Part shown: positions 49,680-58,924 of the stretch, one piece after another
Layout of the letters: each line of letters starts with the position of its first letter
Numbering within the stretch: the first letter of the stretch is position 1
Assembly: GCF_019091085.1 (NCBI RefSeq)
Contig: NZ_JAGXJY010000011.1
Coordinates: 124,001 to 188,000, forward strand
Source of the DNA: Mesorhizobium sp. GbtcB19
Lineage (GTDB): Bacteria > Pseudomonadota > Alphaproteobacteria > Rhizobiales > Rhizobiaceae
Reading direction: 5' to 3'
Length of the DNA stretch: 64,000 nucleotides
Program-made: the position numbers and the translations under genes
The notes under the pieces: generated by a model
The model's database searches: none
What the model was told of the DNA's origin: nothing
Seen by the model: only the letters and a program-made list of their open reading frames with translations

Positions 49680-52600
49680 TCAGTTCAGGGTGAAGCTGAG
49701 GCCCGCACCGACACCCCAGTGCCCGCCAGCCGTCGTGCCGGAGACGTTTGCCCGGGCTCTTCCATCCTCGCTGGTGTAGCCGGCGCCAAACGCCGCCGCC
49801 CCCTCGCCGCGCCAGTAGCCGCCACCGGCCGCGACGCTCAGCTTGCCCGGACGGTCGTCATAGCGCAGCGAGGCGGCTGCAAGGCCGATCGCGGCGGCTT
49901 GCCGCGCTTCGCCCTTGGCCTCGTCCATGTCCATGTTGAGCTGGCTGAGCTTGGAGTCGGTATAGGCGTTTGCCTGCTGGAGCGTGGTGGCCGCCACCTG
50001 GTTGGTGTAGGTCTTGGAGTTGTCGAACGTCGTCGCCAGCCCGAGGTTGAGCTGCTGGACGTTGACCGCATCGGTGTTGGCGACCCCGGGGCCGACATTG
50101 TGGATGACGACAGGCGCGTTCACATCGCCGCCGACGAGCGTCAGCGAGTTGGACTTGGTGCCGTCCGGGTTCTTGTCGTACTGGACAGAGAACTCGGTGA
50201 GATTGCCGACGCTTCCCTGCACGGCTTCGACAGCCTGGTTGGTGGCGTAGAGCTGGCTGCCGTTGATGGCGTCGGTCGAGGTGCCGCTGATCCGGCCGGC
50301 CGCGACATTGGTGACGGTTCGCTCCTTACCGACGTCGCCGACGCTCACCGTGCTCGTCGGAGCGGTTCCGGCGAAGGTGTAGGCGACGCCGTTGATGGTG
50401 GTGCCCGTGGTCGCCACAGCGGCCGCCGTCTTCGAGCCGGCACCGAGAGCGACGCTGCCCGGCTCGTTGGCCGTGGCGCCAGCGCCGAGCGCCATCGACT
50501 GGGCACCGTTGGCGGTCGAGTTGGTGCCAAGCGCAATGCTGTCGGCCTGGTTGACGGTCGCCGTCTGGCCGATGGCGATGCCGCCCGGCGCCGTCTGCTG
50601 GACGATGGCGCCGTTGCCCATGCCGATGCCGTTGTCGCCGTTGACGGTCGTGCGCGGACCGATCGCCACCGAATCGGTGCCGACCGCGACCGAATCCGAA
50701 GCAGTCGAATTGGCATGGAAGTACATGGTTGGCGTCACCGCGAAGGAGCTCAGCGCGCCCTTCAATTGGCGAAGCGTCACCGCGTCCTGATCCTCGGTTC
50801 CGTCGGCCACGTTGATGATCTGGCGATAGGACGTGGAGGTACCGACCGAGACGGCGCCGAGCAAAGTCTTGTCCGTGGTGTTGTAGGGGACGAGGCCGGT
50901 GCCAGCGAGGATCGATCCCGATGCCGGTGCCACCGCACGATCGGAAACCGAGCCTGAGCCCAGCGCCACGCCGTCGGTGATGGAGACCGTGGTGCCGCGG
51001 CCGAGCGCGAGCGAATTGGCGGCGGATGCCGTCGCCTGGTAGCCGAGCGCGGACGAGCCGACCCCTTGCGCGAAGGCGTCAGTGACGGGAAGCGTCGTGT
51101 CGTTGGTGCGCACATAGCGGATGCCGTCGCCATTGGCGTCGGTGTAAGCGGTGGAGGTGTCACCGGCGATGTTGGTGATCGCGTTGCCGAGCGTGGTGAT
51201 GTCGGCCGTGTTGGCGGCGATGTCGGTGGTGTTCTGCGTCACCTGCTGGTTGGTTGCGAAGAGCTGCGAGCCGTTGACCGCATCGGTCGAGGAGCCGCTC
51301 AACTGCCCGGCCGCGACGTTCTGGATCTGACGTTCCGCGCCGACCGAGCCAACCGAGAACGCGCCGGCAGGCGTGGTTCCGGCGAAGGTGTAGGCGACAC
51401 CGCCGATCGTCGTGCCGCCGACCGCCGTCGTGGTGCCGGACACCGAATTCAGGCCGATCGCCACATCGCCGGCATTGTTGGCCACCGCATTCGGGCCGAC
51501 GGCGACCGAATCCGTCCCGAGAGCCTGGGAATCGGCAAGCGTCGAATTGGCATGAAAATACTTGATGCCGCCGCCGGTGTTTATGTTGTTGATCGTGTTG
51601 CCGAGATTGGTGATGTCGGCGGTGTTGGCGGCGATATCGGTCGTGTTCTTTGTCACCTGCTGGTTGGTGGCGAAGAGCTGCGAGCCGTTGACTGCGTCGG
51701 TCGACGAGCCGCTCAACTGCCCGGCCGCGACGTTCTGGATCTGGCGCTCGGCGCCGACCGAGCCGACCGAGAACGCACCAGCCGGCGTGGTGCCGGCGAA
51801 GGTATAGGCGACACCACCGATCGTCGTGCCGCCAACTGCCGTCGTGGCGCCTGATACGGAATTCAGGCCGATCGCCACGTCGCCGGCGTTGTTGGCCACC
51901 GCATTGGGGCCGACGGCGACGGAATCCGTCCCGAGCGCCTGGGAATCCGGCAGCGTCGAATTGGCGTGGAAATATTTGATGCCGCCGCCGGTATTGATGT
52001 TGTTGACCGTGTTGCCGATGGCGTCGACCGCCTGGTTCGTCGCGAAGAGCTGAGACCCATTGACCGCGTCGGTCGAGCTTCCGCTGATCCGCCCCGCCGC
52101 GAGATTGGTGAGCGTGCGCTCCGCACCGGGCGCGCCGATGCTGACCGTCGAGGTTGGCGCGGTGCCCTGGAAGGCATAGGTCGTGCCGTTGATCACGGCG
52201 CTGGCCGTGCCGACCGCCGCCGTGGTCACCGAACCGGAACCCAGCGCCACGTCGCCGGAGCTTGCCGCGGCGGTGGCGCCATTGCCCAGCGCGACATTGC
52301 CCGCGAGGCCAGCGGCGCCTGCTGTGGAGCCGTTGCCCAGTGCGACCGAGCCCTGTCCGATCGCCTTGTTGCTGTTGCCGATGGCGACGGCACCGTTGGC
52401 CATATTGGCGGCGGTGGCGCTGGCGGTGCCGTCGCTATTGGCGATGTTGTTGGCGCCGCCGGTGAAGGCGCCGGTGCCACTGGCATAGCTCGGATCGCCG
52501 ATGGCCACCGAGCCGTCACCATAGGCTGTGTTGCCGGCGCCGATGGCGACGGCCTTGCCGCCATCGGCAGTCGCGCCCGTGCCCATGGCGATGGAGTCGG

Positions 52601-54197
52601 CGGAAAGCGCCGCGGACTGCAGACCGACCGCGATGGCGTTGGTCGCCGTCGCCTGGCTCTCGCGTCCCATCGCAAGAGCGTCGTCCGCAGATGCCGTCAC
52701 GTCCGTGCCGATGCCGATGGCGTTGTCTCCACTGGCGCTCGTTGCAAAAGTGCTCGAGCCGACATAGACGGCGCCTATCCCGGTCGCCCTCGTGCCTGCG
52801 CCGAGAGAAATGGAGTTCAGGGCGCTGCTTTGGGCGCCGCGGCCGAGCGCGGTACTGTTGAGTCCGGTGGCGCGGGCTTCGCGTCCGACGGCGGTGGAAT
52901 TGTCGGCGCTGGCTACGGTGCCGATGCCGAGAGCGGTGCTGTCGAGTCCACCGGCGTTGGCGCTGACGCCGGCCGCGAGGGAATTGTCTCCTCCCGCAGT
53001 TGCTCCGGACCCGAACGAGGAGGCGTTCGCGCCGCTGGCAACGGCGGTGTTGCCAACCGCAGTGCTGGCGGTGCCACTCGCCTTTGAGGTCGTGCCCATG
53101 GCGATGGCGTCTTGCGCGCTCGCATTAGCTTGCTTGCCAACCGCCGTGCCGTCCACACCGCTCGCCGTGGCGCCCAATCCCAGCGCGGTTGCGTCTGCGC
53201 CCGTCGCCGCGGCATTGTTGCCGAGTGCGGTGGCGGAAACACCGGTGGCCTGGGCTCCCGAGCCCGCCGCGACAGAGCCGACTCCACTCGACACAGCCTG
53301 GTTGCCTAGCGCCAACGAGAAATCGGCCGAGGCATTGGTGCTGGAGCCGAGCGCAGTCGAGTTCAGCCCTGCCGCGCTGGCCGATTTGCCTACGGCGACG
53401 GCACTGCCCCCGCTAGCAACAGATGACCAGCCTCCGGCGAACGAAAAGGCGCCGCTGGCCAAAGAGCTGGTGCCGACGGCAGTGGAATTCCCTCCTGAAG
53501 CGACGGAGAAGGTACCCAAGGCGTTGGCGCCAGCCGCGATGGCTTGGGCCTGAACACCGAGCGCTACAGAATTGACGTTGTTTGAGATCGTGCCTTGGCC
53601 CAGCGCCATCGCGCCACCTGTGCCCGTGGCTTTCGCGTTCAGGCCGAGAGCCACGGAATATTGTGCCGACGCAACGGAGGAACGTCCTATCCCGATGGCG
53701 TCGGCCTGGGATGCCGTAACATCCGTGCCGATGCCGATGGCGCTCGTGGCAGTGGCACCTGTTCCCACAACGGTTCGTGAGCCAAGATAGATGGAGTTGA
53801 TCTGGGACGCGATCGTTCCAAAGCCGATCGCTACGGCATTCTGGGCGCCCGCGTTGGCATTGGTGCCCTCGGCTATCGAGTCGGCTCCGTTTTGCACGGC
53901 TCCGGATCCAAACGCGATACCGCGCACGCCGTTTGCCGTGCCACCGCCGCCGAAAACTTGTGCTGATGCCGGCGTGGCGATGCCGCCCAATGCGATCGCA
54001 CCCAGCGCCACCGCCAGTGTCCTGCCGGCGCCCAGCGCGCCAAGCCCTAGCCCCTTGCGGCGCATGCCGAGCACGCGGTGCGCGTTGCGTAGTGCCGCCA
54101 TCAGGCGGCGGCGGAGCGAGCGACCGCCTTCGGCGCCGGAAACCCAGTTTCCGGCAAATCGGTCGCGCCCGATGGTATGTCCTTGCCTGAAGTTCAT
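49680..54197 (-). CDS. Trimeric autotransporter adhesin (YadA-like)
   Basis: A 1505-residue type Vc surface adhesin. The N-terminus is an extended signal peptide (basic region to about residue 55, then TLAVALGAIALGGIATPASA, cleavage after Ala79). The passenger is made of YadA-head left-handed beta-roll repeats of about 14 residues (A-x-G-x-x-S-x-A-x-G) over residues 85-700. Neck and stalk modules with GSSTDAVNGSQLFATNQ follow, including two nearly identical 138-residue units. The last 75 residues are the YadA anchor (ARQAAAIGLAAASLRYDDRPGKLSVAAGGGYWRGEGAAAFGAGYTS...). Trimers should bind host or abiotic surfaces. The ATG overlaps the stop of the small upstream gene. Confidence 0.95.
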   Translation of the reverse strand: MNFRQGHTIGRDRFAGNWVSGAEGGRSLRRRLMAALRNAHRVLGMRRKGLGLGALGAGRTLAVALGAIALGGIATPASAQVFGGGGTANGVRGIAFGSGAVQNGADSIAEGTNANAGAQNAVAIGFGTIASQINSIYLGSRTVVGTGATATSAIGIGTDVTASQADAIGIGRSSVASAQYSVALGLNAKATGTGGAMALGQGTISNNVNSVALGVQAQAIAAGANALGTFSVASGGNSTAVGTSSLASGAFSFAGGWSSVASGGSAVAVGKSASAAGLNSTALGSSTNASADFSLALGNQAVSSGVGSVAAGSGAQATGVSATALGNNAAATGADATALGLGATASGVDGTAVGKQANASAQDAIAMGTTSKASGTASTAVGNTAVASGANASSFGSGATAGGDNSLAAGVSANAGGLDSTALGIGTVASADNSTAVGREARATGLNSTALGRGAQSSALNSISLGAGTRATGIGAVYVGSSTFATSASGDNAIGIGTDVTASADDALAMGRESQATATNAIAVGLQSAALSADSIAMGTGATADGGKAVAIGAGNTAYGDGSVAIGDPSYASGTGAFTGGANNIANSDGTASATAANMANGAVAIGNSNKAIGQGSVALGNGSTAGAAGLAGNVALGNGATAAASSGDVALGSGSVTTAAVGTASAVINGTTYAFQGTAPTSTVSIGAPGAERTLTNLAAGRISGSSTDAVNGSQLFATNQAVDAIGNTVNNINTGGGIKYFHANSTLPDSQALGTDSVAVGPNAVANNAGDVAIGLNSVSGATTAVGGTTIGGVAYTFAGTTPAGAFSVGSVGAERQIQNVAAGQLSGSSTDAVNGSQLFATNQQVTKNTTDIAANTADITNLGNTINNINTGGGIKYFHANSTLADSQALGTDSVAVGPNAVANNAGDVAIGLNSVSGTTTAVGGTTIGGVAYTFAGTTPAGAFSVGSVGAERQIQNVAAGQLSGSSTDAVNGSQLFATNQQVTQNTTDIAANTADITTLGNAITNIAGDTSTAYTDANGDGIRYVRTNDTTLPVTDAFAQGVGSSALGYQATASAANSLALGRGTTVSITDGVALGSGSVSDRAVAPASGSILAGTGLVPYNTTDKTLLGAVSVGTSTSYRQIINVADGTEDQDAVTLRQLKGALSSFAVTPTMYFHANSTASDSVAVGTDSVAIGPRTTVNGDNGIGMGNGAIVQQTAPGGIAIGQTATVNQADSIALGTNSTANGAQSMALGAGATANEPGSVALGAGSKTAAAVATTGTTINGVAYTFAGTAPTSTVSVGDVGKERTVTNVAAGRISGTSTDAINGSQLYATNQAVEAVQGSVGNLTEFSVQYDKNPDGTKSNSLTLVGGDVNAPVVIHNVGPGVANTDAVNVQQLNLGLATTFDNSKTYTNQVAATTLQQANAYTDSKLSQLNMDMDEAKGEARQAAAIGLAAASLRYDDRPGKLSVAAGGGYWRGEGAAAFGAGYTSEDGRARANVSGTTAGGHWGVGAGLSFTLN
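51186..52017 (-). repeat. Tandem 414-bp repeat within the adhesin gene
   Basis: Two adjacent units with a period of 414 bp (138 codons), e.g. the GATGTCGG landmark at 51198 and again at 51612. The encoded units share GGGIKYFHANSTL.DSQALG, TDSVAVGPNAVANNAGDVAIG and GSSTDAVNGSQLFATNQQVT. They differ at scattered bases, many of them synonymous. A third, partial and more diverged relative precedes them (about 52018-52120). The arrangement points to unequal crossing-over as the means of lengthening the stalk. Confidence 0.88.
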
Positions 54198-54649
54198 TGC
54201 GAGAATGCCTCCTTTGGTGCGTCGCGCTCGATGACGACAGGTTCCGCCGACCCTGCCGCCGAAGCGTGTCTGCTCGAAAATGGAATGACGACGTCGGCGC
54301 CGCGCGCGAGCAGCGCATGGCCCTGTTTTTCACCGATCGCCTCGACGCGATCGAGGGTGTTCTCAAGCCAGGAATCGCCCTCTTCGGGAACGGCGCGGAG
54401 CGCCGCCGCAACGCGCTCCCTGGGAATCAACCGCTCCAGATAGGACTGCACGGCCGCCAGATGGACGGCCGGCTCATCGCCGGCGTGGACCACTGCCGTG
54501 AGGCCGTAGAGATAGTGGGCGAGCAGGGCATCCTGCTTGGCCACAGGCACGCCATTTCCATAGCGCTTTTCGAGCGTCCTCGAGGCCGACTCCAGCCAAT
54601 AACCGATCTCCTCGGAAAGGCTTCGGCGAATCGCCGTGTCGTCGCTCAT
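54194..54649 (-). CDS. Hypothetical cytosolic protein coupled to the adhesin gene
   Basis: A 151-residue protein (MSDDTAIRRSLSEEIGYWLE) without signal peptide or TM helix; mostly helical (SASRTLEKRYGNGVPVAKQDALLAHYLYGLTAVVHAGDEPAVHLAAVQSYLERLIPRERVAAALRAVPEEG). Its stop overlaps the adhesin ATG by four bases, so the two are made together. No family is recognised. Candidates for its role are a cytosolic chaperone that keeps the 150-kDa adhesin export-competent, or a regulator (both inference). The long AT-rich stretch upstream is its likely promoter. Confidence 0.82.
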   Translation of the reverse strand: MSDDTAIRRSLSEEIGYWLESASRTLEKRYGNGVPVAKQDALLAHYLYGLTAVVHAGDEPAVHLAAVQSYLERLIPRERVAAALRAVPEEGDSWLENTLDRVEAIGEKQGHALLARGADVVIPFSSRHASAAGSAEPVVIERDAPKEAFSQ

Positions 54650-54846
54650 GTCCCCTCACAGCCAAATCAGAATCCGAGACAGCCGGAATTGCTTCAAGAG
54701 GTCATGTTTTTGAACTGAGGTATTCCAATAAATTGCTGTTCTATCCAAAAATATCCATTGAGAAATCGGGAGTTAACAATGAGTTACTCAAGCAATAGAC
54801 TTAATTAGCAGGCATTAAACTTGCATATTCCTAATTTAGAATGGTC
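54650..54846. promoter_or_regulatory. AT-rich promoter region of the adhesin operon
   Basis: The stretch 54715-54846 is far richer in A+T than the surroundings (TTAACAATGAGTTACTCAAG, CTTAATTAGCAGGCATTAAA) and holds no gene. It separates the AraC-type gene from the adhesin operon. AT-rich islands upstream of surface genes are typical MucR/xenogeneic-silencer targets; that role here is inferred. Confidence 0.5.
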
Positions 54847-55341
54847 TTATTTTTCGGACTGCGCGCGCCGTTGCCCGATGCGCACCTGCTGAGGCGTCGC
54901 ATGGCGATATTTCCTCATCATAGTGGTGAAGTGGCTCTGGCTTGAAAACCCGGTCAAATCAGCAATGTCCGTTATCGACATGCGGCTGTCGGCAAGCAGC
55001 TTTTCGGCGAGGTCGAGGCGAAGAACCAGAACATATTGATGCGGCGACACGCCGAACGTCTTCGAAAAAGCACGGGCGAAATGGTAAGGGGACAAGTCGC
55101 ACACGGCCGCCATCTCCGCCAGCGACAGCTTGCGCGAGAAATTCTCTTTCAGGAATTGCTGGATCTGGTGGGTATGCCTTGCCGACAATCCGCCTTTCGC
55201 GTTCAGCAAGGGAGCCCTGTCGGAAGCGATCTCCGACAACAGGGCTGGTAGATCATCGTCGCGCCGCAACACGGCCTCCTGATGCTCAGCCCCCGCCCGT
55301 CTTGGCCCAACCTCAACACGTGTTTTCGGTTCCCCAGGCAA
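54847..55341 (-). CDS. Short AraC-family regulator, possibly truncated at the N-terminus
   Basis: A 164-residue frame starting at TTG 55341; GTG 55272 or TTG 55269 are alternatives with AGGAGG nearby. The C-terminal 100 residues are a full AraC DNA-binding domain with two helix-turn-helix motifs: LSLAEMAAVCDLSPYHFARAFSKTFGVSPHQYVLVLRL and MSITDIADLTGFSSQSHFTTMMRKYRHATPQQVR. Most AraC proteins of this type have 150 more residues of effector domain, which is not found in any frame upstream. It is therefore a single-domain activator or a 5'-truncated gene. It is oriented towards the adhesin operon and may regulate it. Confidence 0.75.
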   Translation of the reverse strand: MPGEPKTRVEVGPRRAGAEHQEAVLRRDDDLPALLSEIASDRAPLLNAKGGLSARHTHQIQQFLKENFSRKLSLAEMAAVCDLSPYHFARAFSKTFGVSPHQYVLVLRLDLAEKLLADSRMSITDIADLTGFSSQSHFTTMMRKYRHATPQQVRIGQRRAQSEK

Positions 55342-55705
55342 AACAAATCGTGATCAAGCGCATGGTTGGTGAACGCCATCGGATTCCGACCCAACGGCAG
55401 CCTCGCAAGAGCCATGATTTGAGGCGTCCGGTATTTCACGAAATTGCGGTTCGGCGAGGAAAAACTTCACTCACGAAAACTTTAGATACCAATGATGCTA
55501 TCTGCTTGTTCTCAGGTAAGATTTTTTCGTCCTGAGGTAACAAAGGCAGCCTCCGAGGCGTCAGCGCGCGCCATGCAAATTCGCCTAGAGCGGCGAGCGT
55601 CAGATCCAATCGGCCCAAATGCCAGTGACGGGGACCATGCCGGCGGTGGGACGGTCGCCTTGTTTGATCTGGTGGGCTAAGCAAGCGGACAGTCGCCGCC
55701 TGGCA
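55342..55705. other. Intergenic region without a supported gene
   Basis: Several short frames exist (for instance 55203-55439 minus and 55436-55684 minus), but none has a ribosome-binding site or a recognisable domain. The stretch could be the decayed 5' part of the AraC gene. No repeats or operators were noticed. Confidence 0.45.
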
Positions 55706-57229
55706 CTAGCGCCCACGCGCCAGACTGCCCAGTATGCCGCGCACGATGGCGCGGCCGACGGACGAGCCGACCGAGCGCACCACCGACTTGATCGCCGCTT
55801 CGGCGACCGTCTGGCGGTTGGAAGACCGCCGGTTGCCGGTTCCCAGAACATCGTCGAAGCCCGGAATGGTCCAGCGCGAGCCGCCGCTGTTTTGCTGTTG
55901 TGCCTGCGCCTCGGCGTCCTGCGCTTCCTTCGCCTTCTTCTGCAGGATCTCGAAGGCCGATTCGCGATCGACGACCTGGTCGTACTGGCCGGCGACCGGG
56001 CTCTGGGCGATGATCTTGCGGCGCTCGTCCGGCGTGATCGGGCCAAGCCGCGAGGATGGCGGGCGGATCAGCGTGCGCTGAACCATGGCCGGCACGCCCT
56101 TGTCCTCCAGCATCGAGACCAGCGCCTCGCCGGTGGCGAGCTGGGTGATCGCCGTGGCGCAGTCGAAATCGGGATTGGGCCGGAACGTGTCGGCGGCCGT
56201 GCGCACCGCCTGCTGTTCGCGCGGCGTGTAGGCGCGCAGCGCGTGCTGGACGCGGTTGCCGAGTTGAGCGAGCACCTTTTCCGGAATATCGAGCGGATTC
56301 TGGGTGACGAAATAGACGCCGACGCCCTTGGAGCGGATCAGTCGCACCACCTGCTCGACACGGTCGATCAACACCTTCGGCGCGTCCTCGAACAAAAGAT
56401 GCGCCTCGTCGAAGAAGAAGACCAGCTTCGGCTTGTCGAGGTCGCCGACCTCGGGCAGTTCCTCGAACAATTCCGACATCAGCCAAAGCAGGAAGGTGGC
56501 GTAGAGCCTGGGGTTCATCATCAGCTTGTCGGCCGCCAGAACGCTGATCGCGCCGCGGCCGTCGCGGGTGGTGCGCATGATGTCGGCTATGCGCAGCGCC
56601 GGCTCGCCGAAGAAGTTCGCTGCGCCCTGCTGCTCCAGCACCAGGAGCGTGCGCTGGATGGCGCCGACGGAAGGCTTGGTGACGTTGCCGTAGCGCGCGC
56701 TGAGCTCGTCGGCGCGCTCGGCGATGTTGGCGAGCAGCGCCTGCAGGTCCTTCAGATCAAGCAGCAGCAGGCCTTCCTCGTCGGCGATGCGGAAGGCGAT
56801 ATTCATGACGCCTTCCTGCGCCTCCGTGAGGTTCATCAGCCGCGACAGGAGCAGCGGCCCCATTTCGGAAATGGTGGCGCGGATCGGATGGCCCTGCTCG
56901 CCGAACAGATCCCAGAAGATGACCGGGAATTCCTGGAACTGGTAGGGATCGAGCTTCACCTGCTCGGCACGCTTGACCAGGAAATCCTTGGCCTCGCCCA
57001 TCATGGATATGCCGGAAAGGTCGCCCTTGATATCGGCGCAGAACACCGGCACGCCGGCATTCGAAAAGCCCTCGGCCAGGATCTGCAGGCTGACCGTCTT
57101 GCCGGTGCCGGTGGCGCCGGTGACAAGGCCGTGGCGGTTGCCGTAGCGCAGCAAAAGCTCTTCCGCGCGTTGGTAGGAATCGTCGGGCTTGCGGCTGGCG
57201 CCGATGAAGATGCTGGTCTCGTCAACCAT
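55706..57229 (-). CDS. HerA/YjgR-like ATPase (DUF853)
   Basis: A 507-residue cytosolic P-loop ATPase of the DUF853/YjgR family, related to HerA-FtsK translocases. Walker A is GATGTGKT (38-45), Walker B is KLVFFFDEAHLLF, and the arginine-finger region includes YFVTQNPLDIPEKVLAQLGNRVQHALRAYTPREQQAVRTAADTF. The opening IFIGASRKPDDSYQRAEELLLRYGNRHGLVTGATG is diagnostic. The Gln/Ala-rich linker near residue 430 and the tail GSSVGRAIVRGILGSLARGR are typical. The start at 57229 has GGAGA upstream; a much longer frame continues upstream but runs antisense to mutA. The physiological role is not established. Confidence 0.93.
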   Translation of the reverse strand: MVDETSIFIGASRKPDDSYQRAEELLLRYGNRHGLVTGATGTGKTVSLQILAEGFSNAGVPVFCADIKGDLSGISMMGEAKDFLVKRAEQVKLDPYQFQEFPVIFWDLFGEQGHPIRATISEMGPLLLSRLMNLTEAQEGVMNIAFRIADEEGLLLLDLKDLQALLANIAERADELSARYGNVTKPSVGAIQRTLLVLEQQGAANFFGEPALRIADIMRTTRDGRGAISVLAADKLMMNPRLYATFLLWLMSELFEELPEVGDLDKPKLVFFFDEAHLLFEDAPKVLIDRVEQVVRLIRSKGVGVYFVTQNPLDIPEKVLAQLGNRVQHALRAYTPREQQAVRTAADTFRPNPDFDCATAITQLATGEALVSMLEDKGVPAMVQRTLIRPPSSRLGPITPDERRKIIAQSPVAGQYDQVVDRESAFEILQKKAKEAQDAEAQAQQQNSGGSRWTIPGFDDVLGTGNRRSSNRQTVAEAAIKSVVRSVGSSVGRAIVRGILGSLARGR

Positions 57230-57481
57230 GTCCGGTCTCCGCAATCTGTTCCGCTCAAGGGCCTCACCCGAGGTATAGTAACGCAAGCGGCAGGCGGCAA
57301 TGGCCAGTATCGCGTTTGGGACCGGCTTCGAATTTGGTCTTTGGCGCTTGCGGATTTTGCCCATGTTTGGCAATCGGTTAGCTGGCCACGATTTAACCCG
57401 GCCGGATGACGCATTGTGATATCCGGTTGCTGACCTTAGATTGGCTGGACCGGCTGATGCGGCCGAGAAGCGAGGAGAGCG

Positions 57482-58924
57482 ATGGGCGCCGGCGCCTTGA
57501 CCAGGGATGTCGACCTTCCGAACCCGGACGCCAAGCGTTGGCAGGCGCTGGCGGAGAAGGCGCTTGCCGGCGGTTCCTTCGAGGAAAAGCTTGTTTCCCG
57601 CACCGATGACGGTATCCGCATCGAGCCACTCAGCCAGCGCTCGACGGCCGCCGAGCCATGGCCGCGCACCAATCCGACAATGCCCTGGATCGTCAGCCAG
57701 CGTGTCGACGACCCGGACATCGCGCGGGCCAGCGCGCAAGCCCTGGAAGACATCGCCCAAGGCGCGACCGGCCTGTCGCTGGTGTTCGAAGGCGCGCCGA
57801 ACGCCTTCGGCTACGGCCTGCCGCGCACCGCGGAAGCGCTTGAGGCGGTGCTCGACGGCGTGCCACTCAACCGTGTGCAGGTGCGCATCGACGCGCATCC
57901 GTGGAGCCGCGCCGTGGCCGACTGGCTGCTCGCCTTCTTGAGCAAACGCCGCTCCGACCCGACCAAGCTCAACCTCTCCTTCGGCATCGACCCGGCGGCG
58001 ATCTTCGCCGGCACAGGGCGACTGCGCACCTCGATCGAGGCGCTGCAGGAATCGATGCCGCAATCGCTGGCGCATTTCTTCTCGATGGGCGTGCCCGGCG
58101 TGCTGCTCGAGGCCGACGGCCGCGTCTTCCACAATGCCGGCGCCACCGAGGCGCAGGAGCTCGGCACGATGATGGCCTCGGTCGTGTCCTATCTCAGGAT
58201 GTTCGAGAAGGCGCGCCAGCCGCTCGTCTATGCAGCACCCCATATCGGCTTCGCGCTCAGCGTCGACCAGGACCAGTTCCTGTCGATGGCCAAGGTGCGG
58301 GCCTTGCGCAAGCTGTGGGCGCGCGTCCAGGAGGCCTGCTCGATCCCGGCCTCGACCGCCAGCATCCATGCCGAGACCTCCTATCGCATGATGACGATGG
58401 CCGATCCGGAGACCAACATATTGCGCACGGCGATCGCGGCCTTCGCGGCAGCGACCGGCGGCGCCGATTCGATCTCGATCCTGCCGCACACGATCGCGCA
58501 TGGGCTGCCGGCCGGCTTTGCCCGCCGCGTGGCGCGCAACGCGCAGCTGATCATGGCCGAGGAGAGCCATGTCGGCCATGTCGCCGATCCCGCCAGCGGC
58601 TCGGGCGCCGTCGAAGCGCTGACCAACGATCTCTGCGCTTCAGCCTGGGAGGAATTCCAGCGCATCGAGGCCGAGGGCGGCGTGCTCGCCAGCCTGCAGC
58701 AGGGCTATATCCAGAACCGCGTCCAGACGGCCGCCGCCAAACGCAACGCCGCCTATCGGTCTGGCGAACGCGGCATTGTCGGCACGACGCTTTTCCGCGC
58801 GCCGAATGAACGGCCGGTCGAGACGTTGCCGGCGGAACGGCGGCCGGCGCTGACCGAAGGCGTGGCGACCTGCGAGCCGCTTTTTCCGCTGCGCATCGAC
58901 CAGTCGATCGGAGCCGGATCATGA
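57482..58924 (+). CDS. mutA: Methylmalonyl-CoA mutase, small subunit
   Basis: A 480-residue subunit of methylmalonyl-CoA mutase, which interconverts methylmalonyl-CoA and succinyl-CoA in propionate and branched-chain amino acid breakdown. The barrel domain is recognisable (WPRTNPTMPWIVSQRVDDPDIARASAQALEDIAQGATGLSLVFEG, ASTASIHAETSYRMMTMADPETNILRTAIAAFAAATGGADSISILPHTIAHGLP). Like other rhizobial small subunits it stops before the B12-binding domain, which is degenerate in the longer actinobacterial versions. GAGGAGAG precedes the ATG. Its stop overlaps the mutB start by four bases. Confidence 0.94.
   Translation: MGAGALTRDVDLPNPDAKRWQALAEKALAGGSFEEKLVSRTDDGIRIEPLSQRSTAAEPWPRTNPTMPWIVSQRVDDPDIARASAQALEDIAQGATGLSLVFEGAPNAFGYGLPRTAEALEAVLDGVPLNRVQVRIDAHPWSRAVADWLLAFLSKRRSDPTKLNLSFGIDPAAIFAGTGRLRTSIEALQESMPQSLAHFFSMGVPGVLLEADGRVFHNAGATEAQELGTMMASVVSYLRMFEKARQPLVYAAPHIGFALSVDQDQFLSMAKVRALRKLWARVQEACSIPASTASIHAETSYRMMTMADPETNILRTAIAAFAAATGGADSISILPHTIAHGLPAGFARRVARNAQLIMAEESHVGHVADPASGSGAVEALTNDLCASAWEEFQRIEAEGGVLASLQQGYIQNRVQTAAAKRNAAYRSGERGIVGTTLFRAPNERPVETLPAERRPALTEGVATCEPLFPLRIDQSIGAGS

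Noticed and set aside
50392..53553. Several long plus-strand frames rich in Pro, Ala, Val and Thr.
   Set aside because: They are antisense shadows of the repetitive adhesin gene; its repeat structure keeps the opposite frames open.
57230..58579. A 450-codon N-terminal extension of the HerA-like ATPase.
   Set aside because: The extension is antisense to mutA, and homology and the ribosome-binding site place the start at 57229.
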